DNA of 43,710 bases from Stenoxybacter acetivorans DSM 19021 (GCF_000745895.1 NZ_JQKE01000019.1:1-43710); one strand, 5' to 3'; counted from the first letter of the stretch, positions 8,434-17,612 are shown. Numbers and translations: made by a program. Notes: generated by a model not told the origin, from the sequence alone.

Positions 8434-9618
8434 GTGGGTGAATCAATTTTTTGGCTGTGGCTTGCTCCTGTTTTGCTGCTGCCGGTGTTTTTTGCTATGG
8501 GTTGGTTTGCTGCTCGGGTGGATATGCGTGCCGTATTGAAACAGGCAAAATCAGTGCCGGAAGGTTTTTACAAAAGCCTTGATGCTTTGGTTGAACGCGA
8601 CAGCGGCAGTGCCGCCCGCGCTTTGTCTGATGTTGTGGCGCAGCAAAGTGATGCCAAACAAAGCACATATGAACTGCATTTAACCTTGGGTAAGCTGTAT
8701 CGTACCCGAGGTGAACACAATAAAGCCATTGCCTTGCATCAATCTTTGTTGGATTCACCGGATACCGTATCGGCTCGGCGTGAAACTGTTTTGTTTGAGC
8801 TGGGGCAAGACTTTCAGGCAGCCGGCTTGGTGGACAGAGCCGAAAAGATTTTTCTGGATTTGCAGCAAACCGGCATGGCAAAGCCCGCGAAAAAAATATT
8901 GCTGAGTATTTACCAACAAGACCGAGATTGGCAAAAAGCAATTGTTTCAGCACAGCAATTAGGCAGTGGCAATCAAGGTTATCAATTTGAAATTGCTCAA
9001 TTTTATTGTGAATTAGCACAGGCGGCTTTGTATCATTCCGAGTATGATAAAGCCCACTCTTTTACTCTGGAAGCCTTACGGATAAACCGAAAATGCACCC
9101 GTGCCAATTTGATTTTGGGCGATGTTGAGCAAAAGCAGCAGAATTTTCAGGCAGCCATTGCTGCTTACTCCGCGATTGAAAAACAAAATCACGAGTATTT
9201 AAGCATGGCGGGGGAGCGATTGTATGATGCTTATGATGCTTTGGGAAAACCGCAAGAAGGGTTATCGGTATTGCTGGGTTATATGCAAACTTTTCCGAAT
9301 TTGGATTTGCTTCATGTCATATACGAAAAATCTTTATTGCTCAATGGTGAGCAGCAAGCCAACCAAACCGTTATTGAGTTGATACGCCGTAAACCGGATT
9401 TGCAGGGCGTTTACCGCTTGCTGAATTTACAAATTTCCGAGCTGAATCCAATGTGGCGCACTGATGTGGACATGATGCGCGGTGTGATTGGGCGGCAAAT
9501 GCAAAAAACGGTTATGTATCGCTGCCGTCATTGCCACTTTAAATCACAAGTTTTTTTCTGGCATTGCCCTGCGTGTAATAAATGGGAAACATTTACACCA
9601 AACCGCATCGAAATTTAA
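8434..9618 (+). CDS. lapB: Lipopolysaccharide assembly protein B (LapB/YciM)
   Basis: The product is 394 aa from a GTG start preceded by GAGGGG (8422-8427). It has one N-terminal membrane helix (residues ~5-25), a cytoplasmic superhelix of TPR repeats (~60-330), and a C-terminal rubredoxin-type zinc knuckle with Cys364, Cys367, Cys378 and Cys381. In E. coli LapB recruits LpxC to the FtsH protease and so limits lipid A synthesis; all the parts needed for that role are present here. The order lapA-lapB-pyrF matches the enterobacterial yciS-yciM-pyrF order. Three near-match uptake sequences lie within or just after the coding region. Confidence 0.93.
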   Translation: MGESIFWLWLAPVLLLPVFFAMGWFAARVDMRAVLKQAKSVPEGFYKSLDALVERDSGSAARALSDVVAQQSDAKQSTYELHLTLGKLYRTRGEHNKAIALHQSLLDSPDTVSARRETVLFELGQDFQAAGLVDRAEKIFLDLQQTGMAKPAKKILLSIYQQDRDWQKAIVSAQQLGSGNQGYQFEIAQFYCELAQAALYHSEYDKAHSFTLEALRINRKCTRANLILGDVEQKQQNFQAAIAAYSAIEKQNHEYLSMAGERLYDAYDALGKPQEGLSVLLGYMQTFPNLDLLHVIYEKSLLLNGEQQANQTVIELIRRKPDLQGVYRLLNLQISELNPMWRTDVDMMRGVIGRQMQKTVMYRCRHCHFKSQVFFWHCPACNKWETFTPNRIEI

Positions 9619-9645
9619 TCACCTTATTTTTTATATCAAATCATA

Positions 9646-10374
9646 ATGAATCCGCTTATAACTGATTTTCGTGTTCACGCTCCCGCCACCCCCGTGATTG
9701 TGGCTTTGGATTTTGATAACGCATCAACCACGCTGAATTTTGTCAGGCAGCTTCGCCCGGAGTTATGCCAATTAAAAATCGGGAAAGAATTATTTACCGC
9801 AAGCGGCAGAAGTTTGGCTGAATCGCTAATTAATCAAGGATTTAAATTATTTTTGGATTTAAAATTCCATGATATTCCGAATACTGTGGCGGCTGCCTGT
9901 AAAGCGGCGGCGCAAATGGGTGTGTGGATGGTGGATATGCACGCTTCGGGTGGCAAACGCATGATGGAAGCGGCGGCTGATGCCGTGGCTCATTTCAGCA
10001 GCCCGCCTTTGCTTATCGGTGTTACTGTTTTAACCAGCATGGCGCAGCAGGATTTGGCTGAGGTTGGCGTATCGTGCAGCATAGAAGAACAGGTTTTGCG
10101 CTTGGCATCATTGGCGCAGCAATCCGGCTTAAACGGTGTTGTCTCTTCTGCGCAGGAGGCAGAACTTTTGAAAAGCCGCTTGGGCGATGATTTTGTTTTG
10201 GTAACGCCGGGTATTCGGCTAAACACAGACAATACTCAAGACGATCAGCGGCGCATCATGACACCCAAAGCCGCATTGGCTTCAGGCAGCCATTACTTGG
10301 TGATCGGGCGTCCGATTACTCAGGCGGCAGCCCCGGCAGCAGTTTTAAGCGATATTAACTTGGGATTGCTGTAG
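9646..10374 (+). CDS. pyrF: Orotidine 5'-phosphate decarboxylase
   Basis: PyrF catalyses the last step of UMP synthesis, the decarboxylation of OMP. The 242-aa product is a TIM barrel with the group I signature: VALDFDN near residue 20, the active-site stretch LDLKFHDIPNT (catalytic Lys73 and Asp76), and the phosphate-binding end VTPGIR and VIGRPIT. It begins 27 bases after lapB and probably shares its message. A strong terminator follows at 10465-10502. Confidence 0.96.
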   Translation: MNPLITDFRVHAPATPVIVALDFDNASTTLNFVRQLRPELCQLKIGKELFTASGRSLAESLINQGFKLFLDLKFHDIPNTVAAACKAAAQMGVWMVDMHASGGKRMMEAAADAVAHFSSPPLLIGVTVLTSMAQQDLAEVGVSCSIEEQVLRLASLAQQSGLNGVVSSAQEAELLKSRLGDDFVLVTPGIRLNTDNTQDDQRRIMTPKAALASGSHYLVIGRPITQAAAPAAVLSDINLGLL

Positions 10375-10464
10375 TTTGCTGCAAAGTTACCCATTGTTTT
10401 TCAAACAACCTGCTTGATTCAAAACAGCAGAATTGACGTTGCTGCCTGAAAATTCCATAATATC

Positions 10465-10502
10465 AGCCTTTACATTTAAAAACATAATGTAAAGGCTTTT
10501 TT
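10465..10502 (+). terminator. Rho-independent terminator after pyrF
   Basis: AGCCTTTACATT (10465-10476) pairs exactly with 10486-10497, giving a 12-bp stem and a 9-base loop, and six T residues follow (10497-10502). It closes the lapA-lapB-pyrF unit. Confidence 0.85.
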
Positions 10503-10583
10503 AACGGCAAAAATACATCATACATTGCATGGTATTGGTGTCGTTTGTTTCGGAATTTGTTTCGGAGATAGTGGAGAATACTT

Positions 10584-12671
10584 ATGAAGTTCATCAAAAC
10601 CTGGCTCTTATGGGGTCTGGTCGTGTTGTTGGGAGTGGCATCGTTTACAACGCTGGCACTCAGCCGAGGCGAAACCGTGAATGCGGTGTGGATGGTAACC
10701 GCAGCCGTATCGGTTTATGCCATTGCCTACCGTTTCTACAGCTTGTATATCGCTAAAAATGTGATGCAGCTGGACGCACGCAGAATGACACCTGCCGAAC
10801 GTCATCACGATGGCTTGGATTATGTTCCCACCCACAAAGGTGTGTTATTTGGGCATCATTTTGCGGCGATTGCGGGTGCCGGTCCTTTGGTGGGTCCGGT
10901 GTTGGCGGCGCAAATGGGCTATCTGCCCGGTACATTGTGGATTATCTTCGGCGTGGTGTTTGCCGGTGCGGTGCAAGACATGATGGTGTTGTTTGTGTCA
11001 ATGCGCCGTGACGGTAAATCTTTAGGCGATATTATCAAGCAAGAAATGGGTAATATTCCGGGTTTGATTGCTTCCATCGGCATCTTGATGATTATGGTGA
11101 TTATCTTGGCGGTGCTGGCACTGATTGTTGTGAAAGCCTTAACCAACAGCCCGTGGGGAACATTCACCATTGCCATGACCATTCCCATCGCTTTGTTTAT
11201 GGGCATTTACACACGTTATATCCGTCCGGGTAAAATCGGCGAGATTTCCGTTGTCGGCTTTATCCTGCTGATGCTGGCGATTCATTTCGGCGGCAAAGTG
11301 GCACAAAGCGACCTTGCACCGATGTTCACCTTAACCGGCGTACAATTAACTTGGGCGTTGATTATTTACGGTTTTGTGGCGGCAGTATTGCCTGTGTGGC
11401 TGTTGTTAACGCCGCGTGATTATTTATCTACTTTCCTGAAAATCGGCACGATTGTTGCCTTGGCTGTGGGTATTTTGGTGGTGGGACCTGCCTTGCAAAT
11501 GCCTGCACTGACCAAATTTGTGGACGGTACAGGTCCTGTGTTTGCGGGCGATTTATTTCCGTTTTTATTCATCACCATTGCTTGCGGTGCCGTATCGGGT
11601 TTCCATGCACTGATTTCTTCAGGCACTACGCCGAAAATGATTGCCAACGAAACCAACGTGCCTATTATTGGTTACGGCGGTATGCTGATGGAAAGTTTTG
11701 TGGCGATTATGGCACTTGCCGCCGCTGCCACACTTGACCCCGGTATTTATTTCGCCATGAATAGCCCAACGGCGCTGTTAAGCACTGATCCGGCACACGC
11801 GGCAGAAGTGATTACCCAAATGGGCTTTGCCGTTACACCCGATGCGATTACCCAAATGGCGGCAGATGTGGGTGAAAACACCATTCTTTCTCGCGCCGGC
11901 GGTGCACCGACTTTAGCCGTGGGCATGGCGCACATCATGCACCAATTTATCGGCGGCAAAGCAATGATGGCGTTTTGGTATCACTTTGCTTTGCTGTTTG
12001 AAGCATTGTTTATCTTAACTGCTGTTGATGCGGGTACACGCGTATGCCGTTTTATGATTCAGGACTTGGTGGGTATTTTTATTAAACCGTTTGCCAATAC
12101 CGAATCGCTGCCTGCCAATTTAATCGGCACATTCTTGGCGGTTACGCTGTGGGGCTATTTCCTGTATGTGGGTGTAACTGACCCGCTGGGCGGCATTAAT
12201 TCGTTGTGGCCTTTGTTCGGCATCGGCAACCAAATGCTGGCAGGTGTTGCCTTGATTGTGGTGGCGGTGATTTTGATGAAAATGAAACGCGAGCGTTATG
12301 TGTGGGTTGCGTTGCTGCCCGCTTTGGGCTTGCTGATTGTTACCACCACCGCCGGTTTGCAAAAAATCTTCCACAGCAAACCCGCTATCGGCTTCTTGTC
12401 GCACGCGCAAAAATACAGCGATGCCATTGCCAACAATGAGATTTTGGCACCTGCCAAAACCGTTGAACAGATGAACCAAATCGTGCTGAATGATTATGTA
12501 AACAGTGGTTTAACTGTGTTGTTCTTGTTCGTGGTATTAACCGTGGCGGTATTTGGTGCTAAGGTTGGTTTTAAGGCTTGGAAAACCGGTTTTGTTACTG
12601 CCAAGGAAACGCCGCCTGTTTACCGCGATGACAACGTTCCCGTTATCAGTAAAGGCAATGTTCATGGCTGA
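10584..12671 (+). CDS. cstA: Carbon starvation protein A (CstA family transporter)
   Basis: The product is 695 aa with many transmembrane helices along its whole length. It carries the CstA signatures GHHFAAIAGAGPLVGPVLAAQMGY near residue 90 and SGTTPKMIANE near residue 345. E. coli relatives (CstA, BtsT) import pyruvate or are linked to peptide use during starvation; the substrate here is not known. GGAG lies 9 bases before the ATG. The small ybdD-type gene overlaps its stop by 8 bases, as is usual for this family. Confidence 0.95.
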   Translation: MKFIKTWLLWGLVVLLGVASFTTLALSRGETVNAVWMVTAAVSVYAIAYRFYSLYIAKNVMQLDARRMTPAERHHDGLDYVPTHKGVLFGHHFAAIAGAGPLVGPVLAAQMGYLPGTLWIIFGVVFAGAVQDMMVLFVSMRRDGKSLGDIIKQEMGNIPGLIASIGILMIMVIILAVLALIVVKALTNSPWGTFTIAMTIPIALFMGIYTRYIRPGKIGEISVVGFILLMLAIHFGGKVAQSDLAPMFTLTGVQLTWALIIYGFVAAVLPVWLLLTPRDYLSTFLKIGTIVALAVGILVVGPALQMPALTKFVDGTGPVFAGDLFPFLFITIACGAVSGFHALISSGTTPKMIANETNVPIIGYGGMLMESFVAIMALAAAATLDPGIYFAMNSPTALLSTDPAHAAEVITQMGFAVTPDAITQMAADVGENTILSRAGGAPTLAVGMAHIMHQFIGGKAMMAFWYHFALLFEALFILTAVDAGTRVCRFMIQDLVGIFIKPFANTESLPANLIGTFLAVTLWGYFLYVGVTDPLGGINSLWPLFGIGNQMLAGVALIVVAVILMKMKRERYVWVALLPALGLLIVTTTAGLQKIFHSKPAIGFLSHAQKYSDAIANNEILAPAKTVEQMNQIVLNDYVNSGLTVLFLFVVLTVAVFGAKVGFKAWKTGFVTAKETPPVYRDDNVPVISKGNVHG

Positions 12672-12885
12672 GTTCATGACTGATAACGGCTTTGGAAAGC
12701 GGCTGCTTCGTATATGGACCTTACTGCGGCAAACAGGCAGTTTAATGGTAGGCGTTGCGGATTATGATCATTATGTTAAATGGCAACGCCGCCACAATGC
12801 GAATGCACCGGTGATGAGCCAACGTCAGTTTTTGGATTATTGCCACAATCGGCGTTCCGGCGGAAAAGGTTCACGCTGTTGCTGA
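12664..12885 (+). CDS. YbdD/YjiX family small protein (CstA partner)
   Basis: The product is 73 aa. It has the YbdD/YjiX (DUF466) pattern: a central MVGVADYDHYV segment and the C-terminal GGKGSRCC, close to the family's GGKGxxRCC ending. These small proteins are nearly always encoded directly after CstA/BtsT transporters, as here; their role is not established. The ATG at 12664 is chosen because AAAGG (12651-12655) lies 8 bases upstream; it overlaps the cstA stop, implying coupled translation. An ATG at 12676 is possible. Confidence 0.88.
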   Translation: MAEFMTDNGFGKRLLRIWTLLRQTGSLMVGVADYDHYVKWQRRHNANAPVMSQRQFLDYCHNRRSGGKGSRCC

Positions 12886-12893
12886 ATACACAG

Positions 12894-12930
12894 AAACGGG
12901 CTGTCTGAAAAAGCGGGCGGCTCGTTTTTT
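12894..12930 (+). terminator. Probable terminator after the cstA-ybdD pair
   Basis: AAACGGGC (12894-12901) pairs with GCTCGTTT (12920-12927) with one G-U, and a six-T run follows. The loop is long (18 bases) and contains GGCTGTCTGAA, a degenerate uptake sequence. A second degenerate copy lies near 12939. Confidence 0.45.
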
Positions 12931-13183
12931 AGTAAAAAGCTGCCTGAAAACAGGCAAAAACATCAAAAATTCTGTACTTATTTTTTTGCCGATACGTGTA
13001 TGATAGACAGCCCAAGTTCCAAATCCTGCTCTGTATATGGCGGCTGATTTTTAAAATCACAGCGTTTTTACCTTGTGGTATCAGCGATACTGCGATGTTT
13101 GAAACACGCCTTGCTTTTACAATGAAACCATCACGATATGGGCAAACCAAGAAAACAAATCAACCAAAAAAGGATTTATGATT

Positions 13184-14011
13184 ATGTTAAGCACTAAATT
13201 AACCACCTCTTTGGCTGCATTGGCAGCAGTATTTGCCTTGAGCGCGTGTTCGGGTGAAAGCAGTGCGCCAGCAGCAAGCGCAGAAGGCACAGCTTCTGTT
13301 GCGGCGGTTGACAGCGGTAAAGTTTATATGGTGGCAACAGATGCCACTTATGCGCCGTTTGAATTTGAAGAAAATGGTCAGGTAACCGGTTTTTCACATG
13401 ATTTGCTGAGTGCCGTTGCGGAAAAAGCGGGCATTAAAGTGCAATTTAACAATACGCCGTGGGAAGGTATTTTCGCCACACTGGGCAAGGGCGATGCAGA
13501 CATTATTTCTTCCAGTGTTACCATCACCGATGAACGCAAGCAGCAAATGGATTTCTCCGATCCGTATTTTGAAGCCACTCAAATGATTGTTACCGGCGAC
13601 AAAGGCAGCAGCATCAAATCATTTGCCGATTTAAAAGGCCGCCCCGTATCCGTACAAAACGGCACAACAGGGGATTTGGTGGTGCAGGATTTGTTTGGCA
13701 AAGACAGCACAAACATCAAACGCTTTGAATCCATGCCGCTGGCATTGCAAGAACTCATGGCAGGCGGTGTTGATGCTTCCGTTGGCGATAACGGTGTGGT
13801 TCAAAATTTCGTAAATAACAATCCCGATGTTAAATTAAATACCTTGGTTGATCCGAGCTTTGAAAAAGAATCTTATGGTTTCGCTGTGAAGAAAGACCGC
13901 CCCGATGATCTTCTGAAAAAACTGAATGAAGGCATCGCCGCTGTGAAAGCAGACGGTACTTATGACCAAATTTATACCAAATGGTTTAGCACCAATTCAG
14001 CGGCTAAGTAA
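13184..14011 (+). CDS. Amino-acid ABC transporter substrate-binding lipoprotein
   Basis: The product is 275 aa from the ATG at 13184. A lipobox LSAC with Cys22 marks it as a lipoprotein, and a short Ala/Ser-rich linker follows. The rest is a type II periplasmic binding domain (SBP_bac_3): the YAPFEFEENGQVTGFSHDL opening, ADIISSSVTITDERKQQMDFSDPY, and the closing YDQIYTKWF. It should bind a polar amino acid such as cystine, glutamine or arginine; the exact ligand cannot be told. AAGGA (13170-13174) is 9 bases from this ATG but only 3 from the alternative at 13178. No permease or ATPase gene lies nearby, so it must work with a transporter encoded elsewhere. Confidence 0.9.
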   Translation: MLSTKLTTSLAALAAVFALSACSGESSAPAASAEGTASVAAVDSGKVYMVATDATYAPFEFEENGQVTGFSHDLLSAVAEKAGIKVQFNNTPWEGIFATLGKGDADIISSSVTITDERKQQMDFSDPYFEATQMIVTGDKGSSIKSFADLKGRPVSVQNGTTGDLVVQDLFGKDSTNIKRFESMPLALQELMAGGVDASVGDNGVVQNFVNNNPDVKLNTLVDPSFEKESYGFAVKKDRPDDLLKKLNEGIAAVKADGTYDQIYTKWFSTNSAAK

Positions 14012-14038
14012 AAACCAATCATTGATTTGATTAAAACT

Positions 14039-14092
14039 AAAGAGTAAAACCTGCGTTCAAGCAAATGAACGAAACGGTTTTACTCTTTTTTT
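14039..14092 (+). terminator. Strong rho-independent terminator after the binding-protein gene
   Basis: AAAGAGTAAAACC (14039-14051) is exactly complementary to 14076-14088 and is followed by a T run. The 24-base interior contains a second small stem (GTTC/GAAC). Confidence 0.85.
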
Positions 14093-14384
14093 GTTGAATT
14101 GATGGCTTGAGTATTGTGGGAAAGCATAAAACCGTAAACAAATGCGTTATCAAATCAGTTTTTAATGCTTTGTTATGGCAAAGATGTGCACCTTTACTGT
14201 CTCAGGCTGCCTGAAAGAGTAAGGGTGCGTTATTGAAAAATACGAAATAACCCATTGTTTACGTGTGCATCAAAAAATAGATTTGAAGCCGCTTTACAGA
14301 CCCGTTTTTAACAGCGTATGCGACATTGCTGCTTGACTGTGGCATACTTTGGTTAATCTTCTTTTATTCGTATTCTGTTTTTTT
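14093..14384. other. Intergenic stretch before the DUF1841 gene
   Basis: The stretch holds one exact uptake sequence, AGGCTGCCTGAA at 14204-14215, unpaired, and no supportable gene. A TTGACT near 14333 could be part of a promoter for the next gene, but no well-spaced -10 box is present. Confidence 0.4.
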
Positions 14385-14876
14385 ATGTATGATGTAAACA
14401 CCACCGATGTTCGCCGATTTTTCGCACAAGTCTGGCAGCAACGCCCGCAGCCGCAAACTTTAGATGCCTTACAGCAAAAAGCCTTGCGCATTATTCAGGC
14501 GCACCCCGAATACCATACTTATTTGGCACATTGGGAACGTTATTTGGATCACACATGGACACCGGAAGCAGGTGAAACCAATCCATTCTTGCATATGTCG
14601 CTGCATTTATCGATACAAGAACAAGCCGCCATTGATCAACCTTTCGGTATTGCCGATATTCATCGGCAATTGTGTGCCAAGCACAATGATGATTGGGTTG
14701 CCGCTGAACATGAGATGATGGAGGCATTGGCAGAAACCATTTGGCAGGCACAGCGTTACGGGCAAGGCTTAGATGTTAATGCCTACATCACCCGTTTGCG
14801 GCGGCTTGTGGATTTGGGGCAGGAAGACGAGGCGCGTATCAATCCGCATGAAGCGGCAACACAGGGAACAGTGTAA
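14385..14876 (+). CDS. DUF1841 family protein
   Basis: The product is 163 aa from the ATG at 14385. It has the order of conserved blocks I associate with DUF1841: an N-terminal DVRRFFAQVW, then HPEYH, then ETNPFLHMSLHLSIQEQ with its paired histidines, and EHEMMEALAETIWQAQR. The histidines and glutamates could bind a metal, but that is conjecture; the family has no assigned function and is found mainly in beta- and gammaproteobacteria. No clear Shine-Dalgarno sequence is present. An upstream in-frame start at 14349 would add a hydrophobic, untypical N-terminus, so I reject it. Confidence 0.85.
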   Translation: MYDVNTTDVRRFFAQVWQQRPQPQTLDALQQKALRIIQAHPEYHTYLAHWERYLDHTWTPEAGETNPFLHMSLHLSIQEQAAIDQPFGIADIHRQLCAKHNDDWVAAEHEMMEALAETIWQAQRYGQGLDVNAYITRLRRLVDLGQEDEARINPHEAATQGTV

Positions 14877-14906
14877 ACCGCTGTATGGTGGCAATTGCCA
14901 AACATT

Positions 14907-15115
14907 TCATGCCGTAATATGCTTGTTTAAAGCAGGAGTTGATACTGTTTTTGGGCGCAAATACTTTAAACGCTTTCTTTCAAGACTTGATACAGAGTGG
15001 GGCTGCTGACGCAATGGGCAGCCGCCAAATCAGAAATGTACACATTTTTTTGTGCAAAGCCGCCCTGTTTCTTGACGCTGATGCGGCAGTAAACGGGTTT
15101 TTTGTAGATGTTCAT
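14907..15115 (-). pseudogene. Decayed IS481-type transposase, N-terminal remnant
   Basis: Reading from the ATG that ends at 15115, the frame gives a helix-turn-helix-like segment (VYISDLAAAHCVSSPTLYQVL) and stops at 14966. After a one-base shift near 14975 the text continues as RKRLKYLRPKTVSTPALNKH and stops at 14907. This matches the expected start of an IS481-family transposase: short basic N-terminus, HTH, then a linker. No catalytic domain remains. The terminal repeat shared with the element at the left edge of the window (15147-15163) supports the assignment. Confidence 0.6.
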
Positions 15116-15146
15116 GACAGTATTTTCCTATAAATACGGTAAACAA

Positions 15147-15163
15147 CGCTGGAAATTCTTACA
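15147..15163 (-). repeat. Terminal inverted repeat of the decayed IS481-type element
   Basis: Read on the minus strand it is TGTAAGAATTTCCAGCG, 15 of 17 bases identical to the end at 333-349. It lies about 31 bases outside the remnant transposase start, the expected place for a left end. Confidence 0.65.
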
Positions 15164-15260
15164 GTTAAGAAAATAAGAAAATCAAAATGAGTGTACGAAG
15201 AAAAAACCAACAACTCATTATCTTCGGCTTCTACGGTATAAACAGAGAAAACAAAGGACG

Positions 15261-15291
15261 AAAAAAACCGCAAGTTAGTAATAACTTTGCG
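15261..15291 (-). terminator. Terminator of the tRNA-fMet transcript
   Basis: On the minus strand, CGCAAAGTTA and TAACTTGCG form a stem (one bulged base) around the loop TTAC, followed by a run of T's (A's at 15261-15267 on the plus strand). It begins about 45 bases after the tRNA 3' end. Confidence 0.75.
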
Positions 15292-15336
15292 ATTCTTATT
15301 TTTAAGGACTGATACAAATGCCTTAAAACACTGAAT

Positions 15337-15413
<77 letters not shown>

Positions 15414-15428
15414 TCTGAAGAACTGCTC

Positions 15429-15456
15429 ATTATACAGAGTGTGTTTTTTATGTCAA
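15429..15456 (-). promoter_or_regulatory. Sigma-70 promoter of tRNA-fMet
   Basis: On the minus strand TTGACA (15456-15451), a 16-base spacer and TATAAT (15434-15429), both boxes perfect, lie 16 bases before the tRNA. Confidence 0.85.
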
Positions 15457-15520
15457 GTTTATTTTTCAGAGAATAGATGCCGCTGTTGTCGGTTTTGTTT
15501 GGGAGCAGCGGAACGTTCTT

Positions 15521-15547
15521 CTTGAAATCACCAACAACGCCCTTATC
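15521..15547 (+). promoter_or_regulatory. Heat-shock (sigma-32-like) promoter of hslVU
   Basis: CTTGAAA at 15521-15527 followed by CCCTTATC at 15540-15547 fits the E. coli RpoH pattern (CTTGAA, 13-17 bases, CCCCATNT). The gap from CTTGAA to the -10 box is 13 bases, and two of the eight -10 bases depart from the consensus. It lies 38 bases before the hslV start. No good sigma-70 pair is seen here. Confidence 0.55.
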
Positions 15548-15585
15548 TGGCAGACCATACGCAAAAACCTGAAAGGACGAAACCG

Positions 15586-16128
15586 ATGCAACAATTTGAC
15601 GGCACTACCATTGTCTCCGTGCGCCGCGGTGATGATGTGGCGATTGGCGGCGATGGTCAAGTAACTTTGGGTAATACTGTCATCAAGGGCAGTGCGCGTA
15701 AAGTGCGGAAACTCTACAACAATAAAGTGCTGGCAGGTTTTGCCGGCGGCACTGCCGATGCGTTTACCTTGATTGAATTGTTTGAAAGCAAGTTACAAAA
15801 ACATCAAGGCAAACTGATGCTGTCTGCCATTGAATTGGCAAAAGAATGGCGCACTGATCGCGCTTTGCGCCGCTTGGAAGCCATGCTGATTGTTGCCGAC
15901 AAACACAATACGTTGGTTATTACCGGCAATGGCGACGTATTAGAACCGGAACACGGCATTGCCGCGATTGGTTCGGGCGGTGCGTTTGCACAATCAGCAG
16001 CGCGTGCCTTGGTAGAAAATACCGAATTGCCGCCTGAAATTGTGGTGAAAAAATCTTTAGAAATTGCCGGAGATATTTGTATTTACACCAACCAAAACCA
16101 CACCATTGAAACCCTGAAGCACGAATAA
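15586..16128 (+). CDS. hslV: ATP-dependent protease subunit HslV
   Basis: HslV is the proteolytic core of the HslVU (ClpYQ) cytoplasmic protease. The product is 180 aa. TTIVSVRRG begins at residue 7, so Thr7 becomes the N-terminal nucleophile after removal of the propeptide MQQFDG; a short propeptide of this kind is usual in betaproteobacteria. The conserved blocks [12 protein letters not shown] and the [14 protein letters not shown] segment are present. AAAGGA lies about 9 bases upstream of the ATG. hslU follows 70 bases later. Confidence 0.97.
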   Translation: MQQFDGTTIVSVRRGDDVAIGGDGQVTLGNTVIKGSARKVRKLYNNKVLAGFAGGTADAFTLIELFESKLQKHQGKLMLSAIELAKEWRTDRALRRLEAMLIVADKHNTLVITGNGDVLEPEHGIAAIGSGGAFAQSAARALVENTELPPEIVVKKSLEIAGDICIYTNQNHTIETLKHE

Positions 16129-16198
16129 GCATGGCTTTTCAGACAGCCTGTTACGGTATGCTTACCCTTCCAGAATTTTCGTGAAAGAAACCGCATTC

Positions 16199-17536
16199 AT
16201 GACTACAGCCATTATGACACCGCACGAAATTGTGCATGAATTAGATAAAAACATCATCGGGCAAAACAAAGCCAAGCGCGCTGTTGCTGTGGCATTGCGC
16301 AATCGCTATCGCAGAAGCCGTGTTGCAGAGCCGCTACGCAGTGAAATTGTACCCAAAAATATTTTAATGATCGGACCAACCGGCGTGGGTAAAACCGAAA
16401 TCGCTCGCCGTTTGGCACGTTTGGCAAATGCCCCGTTTATCAAAATCGAAGCCACTAAATTCACGGAAGTGGGTTATGTCGGGCGCGATGTGGACAGCAT
16501 TGTGCGTGATTTGATTGAAATTGCCCTGAAAAATATACGCCAAGAAGCAATCGCCAAAAACCGTGCCCGTGCGCAAGACGCGGCAGAAAATCGTGTATTG
16601 GACGCTTTGCTGCCGCCGCCTCGCCAAGTGGGTTTTTCCGGAGAATCAGCAGAACCTGCGGAAGATGGTCATACTCGCCAAAAATTTCGGCAAATGTTGC
16701 GCAAAGGCGAGTTAGACGAAAAAGAAATTGATATTGACATTGTTGCCGCACATTCCGCTTCCTTATCCATTATGGGTCCGCCGGGCATGGAAGAGTTCAC
16801 AGGGCAATTGCAGGAAATGCTTGCGGGTATGGGCAAACACAAAACCAAAACCCAAAAAATGAAAATTTCCGTTGCCATGAAGATGCTGGTGGACGAAGAA
16901 GCGGCAAAACTCGTGAATGAAGACGAATTGCGAGAACAAGCCGTGGACGCTGTGGAGCAGAATGGTATTGTGTTTTTGGACGAAATCGACAAAATCGCTG
17001 CCGACAGTGATCGGCGCGGCGGCGATGTGTCGCGTCAAGGTGTGCAGCGCGATTTACTGCCCTTGGTGGAAGGGACGACCATTCAAACCAAATACGGCAT
17101 GATTAAAACCGATCATATTTTATTTATTGCCTCAGGCGCGTTTCATTTGAGCAAACCCAGTGATTTGATTCCCGAGTTACAAGGGCGTTTCCCGATTCGT
17201 GTGGAGTTGGATAATTTAAATGTAGAGGATTTTAAAGCCATTCTTACCGGCACAGATGCCAACCTTACCCGCCAATACCAAGCCTTGCTGGCAACTGATG
17301 ATATGCAGCTGACTTTCACTGACGACGGCATTGCCCGCTTGGCAGAAATTGCCTATCGGGTGAACGAGAAGACTGAAAATATCGGTGCGCGCCGTTTGCA
17401 TACGGTTATGGAAAAACTGTTGGAAGATGTATCATTTAACAGCACTGCGGGTGAAACAGTCATTGATGCAGCATATGTCAATGAGCGTTTACAAGACATT
17501 GCCGAGAGTGAAGATTTGGCGAGGTATGTGTTGTAA
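16199..17536 (+). CDS. hslU: ATP-dependent protease ATPase subunit HslU
   Basis: HslU is the AAA+ unfoldase that feeds substrates to HslV. The product is 445 aa from the ATG at 16199. It opens with the family motif [17 protein letters not shown] and carries the Walker A GPTGVGKT at residues 59-66, an inserted I-domain (about residues 110-240), the Walker B FLDEIDKI, the sensor region and the C-terminal RYVL, which docks into HslV. A GTG at 16181 would add six residues; the ATG fits the family N-terminus better, though neither has a strong ribosome site. The space between hslV and hslU holds an 11/12 uptake sequence (near 16140). Confidence 0.97.
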   Translation: MTTAIMTPHEIVHELDKNIIGQNKAKRAVAVALRNRYRRSRVAEPLRSEIVPKNILMIGPTGVGKTEIARRLARLANAPFIKIEATKFTEVGYVGRDVDSIVRDLIEIALKNIRQEAIAKNRARAQDAAENRVLDALLPPPRQVGFSGESAEPAEDGHTRQKFRQMLRKGELDEKEIDIDIVAAHSASLSIMGPPGMEEFTGQLQEMLAGMGKHKTKTQKMKISVAMKMLVDEEAAKLVNEDELREQAVDAVEQNGIVFLDEIDKIAADSDRRGGDVSRQGVQRDLLPLVEGTTIQTKYGMIKTDHILFIASGAFHLSKPSDLIPELQGRFPIRVELDNLNVEDFKAILTGTDANLTRQYQALLATDDMQLTFTDDGIARLAEIAYRVNEKTENIGARRLHTVMEKLLEDVSFNSTAGETVIDAAYVNERLQDIAESEDLARYVL

Positions 17537-17572
17537 GCATCTGTCTTGCCATTGACCAATCGTGGTTCAATA

Positions 17573-17612
17573 AATACAGGCTGCCTGAAAAACCATTCAG
17601 GCAGCCTGTATT
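17573..17612. terminator. Two-way terminator between hslU and purK
   Basis: A perfect 17-bp stem (17573-17589 with 17596-17612) and a 6-base loop are formed by two inverted AGGCTGCCTGAA copies extended by ATAC/GTAT. The neighbours converge here. Confidence 0.8.

Noticed and set aside
12120-12479. 119-aa minus-strand ORF inside cstA
   Set aside because: Antisense to conserved cstA codons; high His and Gln content is an artefact of the complement.
13021-13095. Small dyads (GTATC/GATAC and CTGATTTT/AAAATCAC) upstream of the binding-protein gene as riboswitch or operator
   Set aside because: Short, imperfect and without a supporting promoter; AT-rich DNA produces such dyads by chance.
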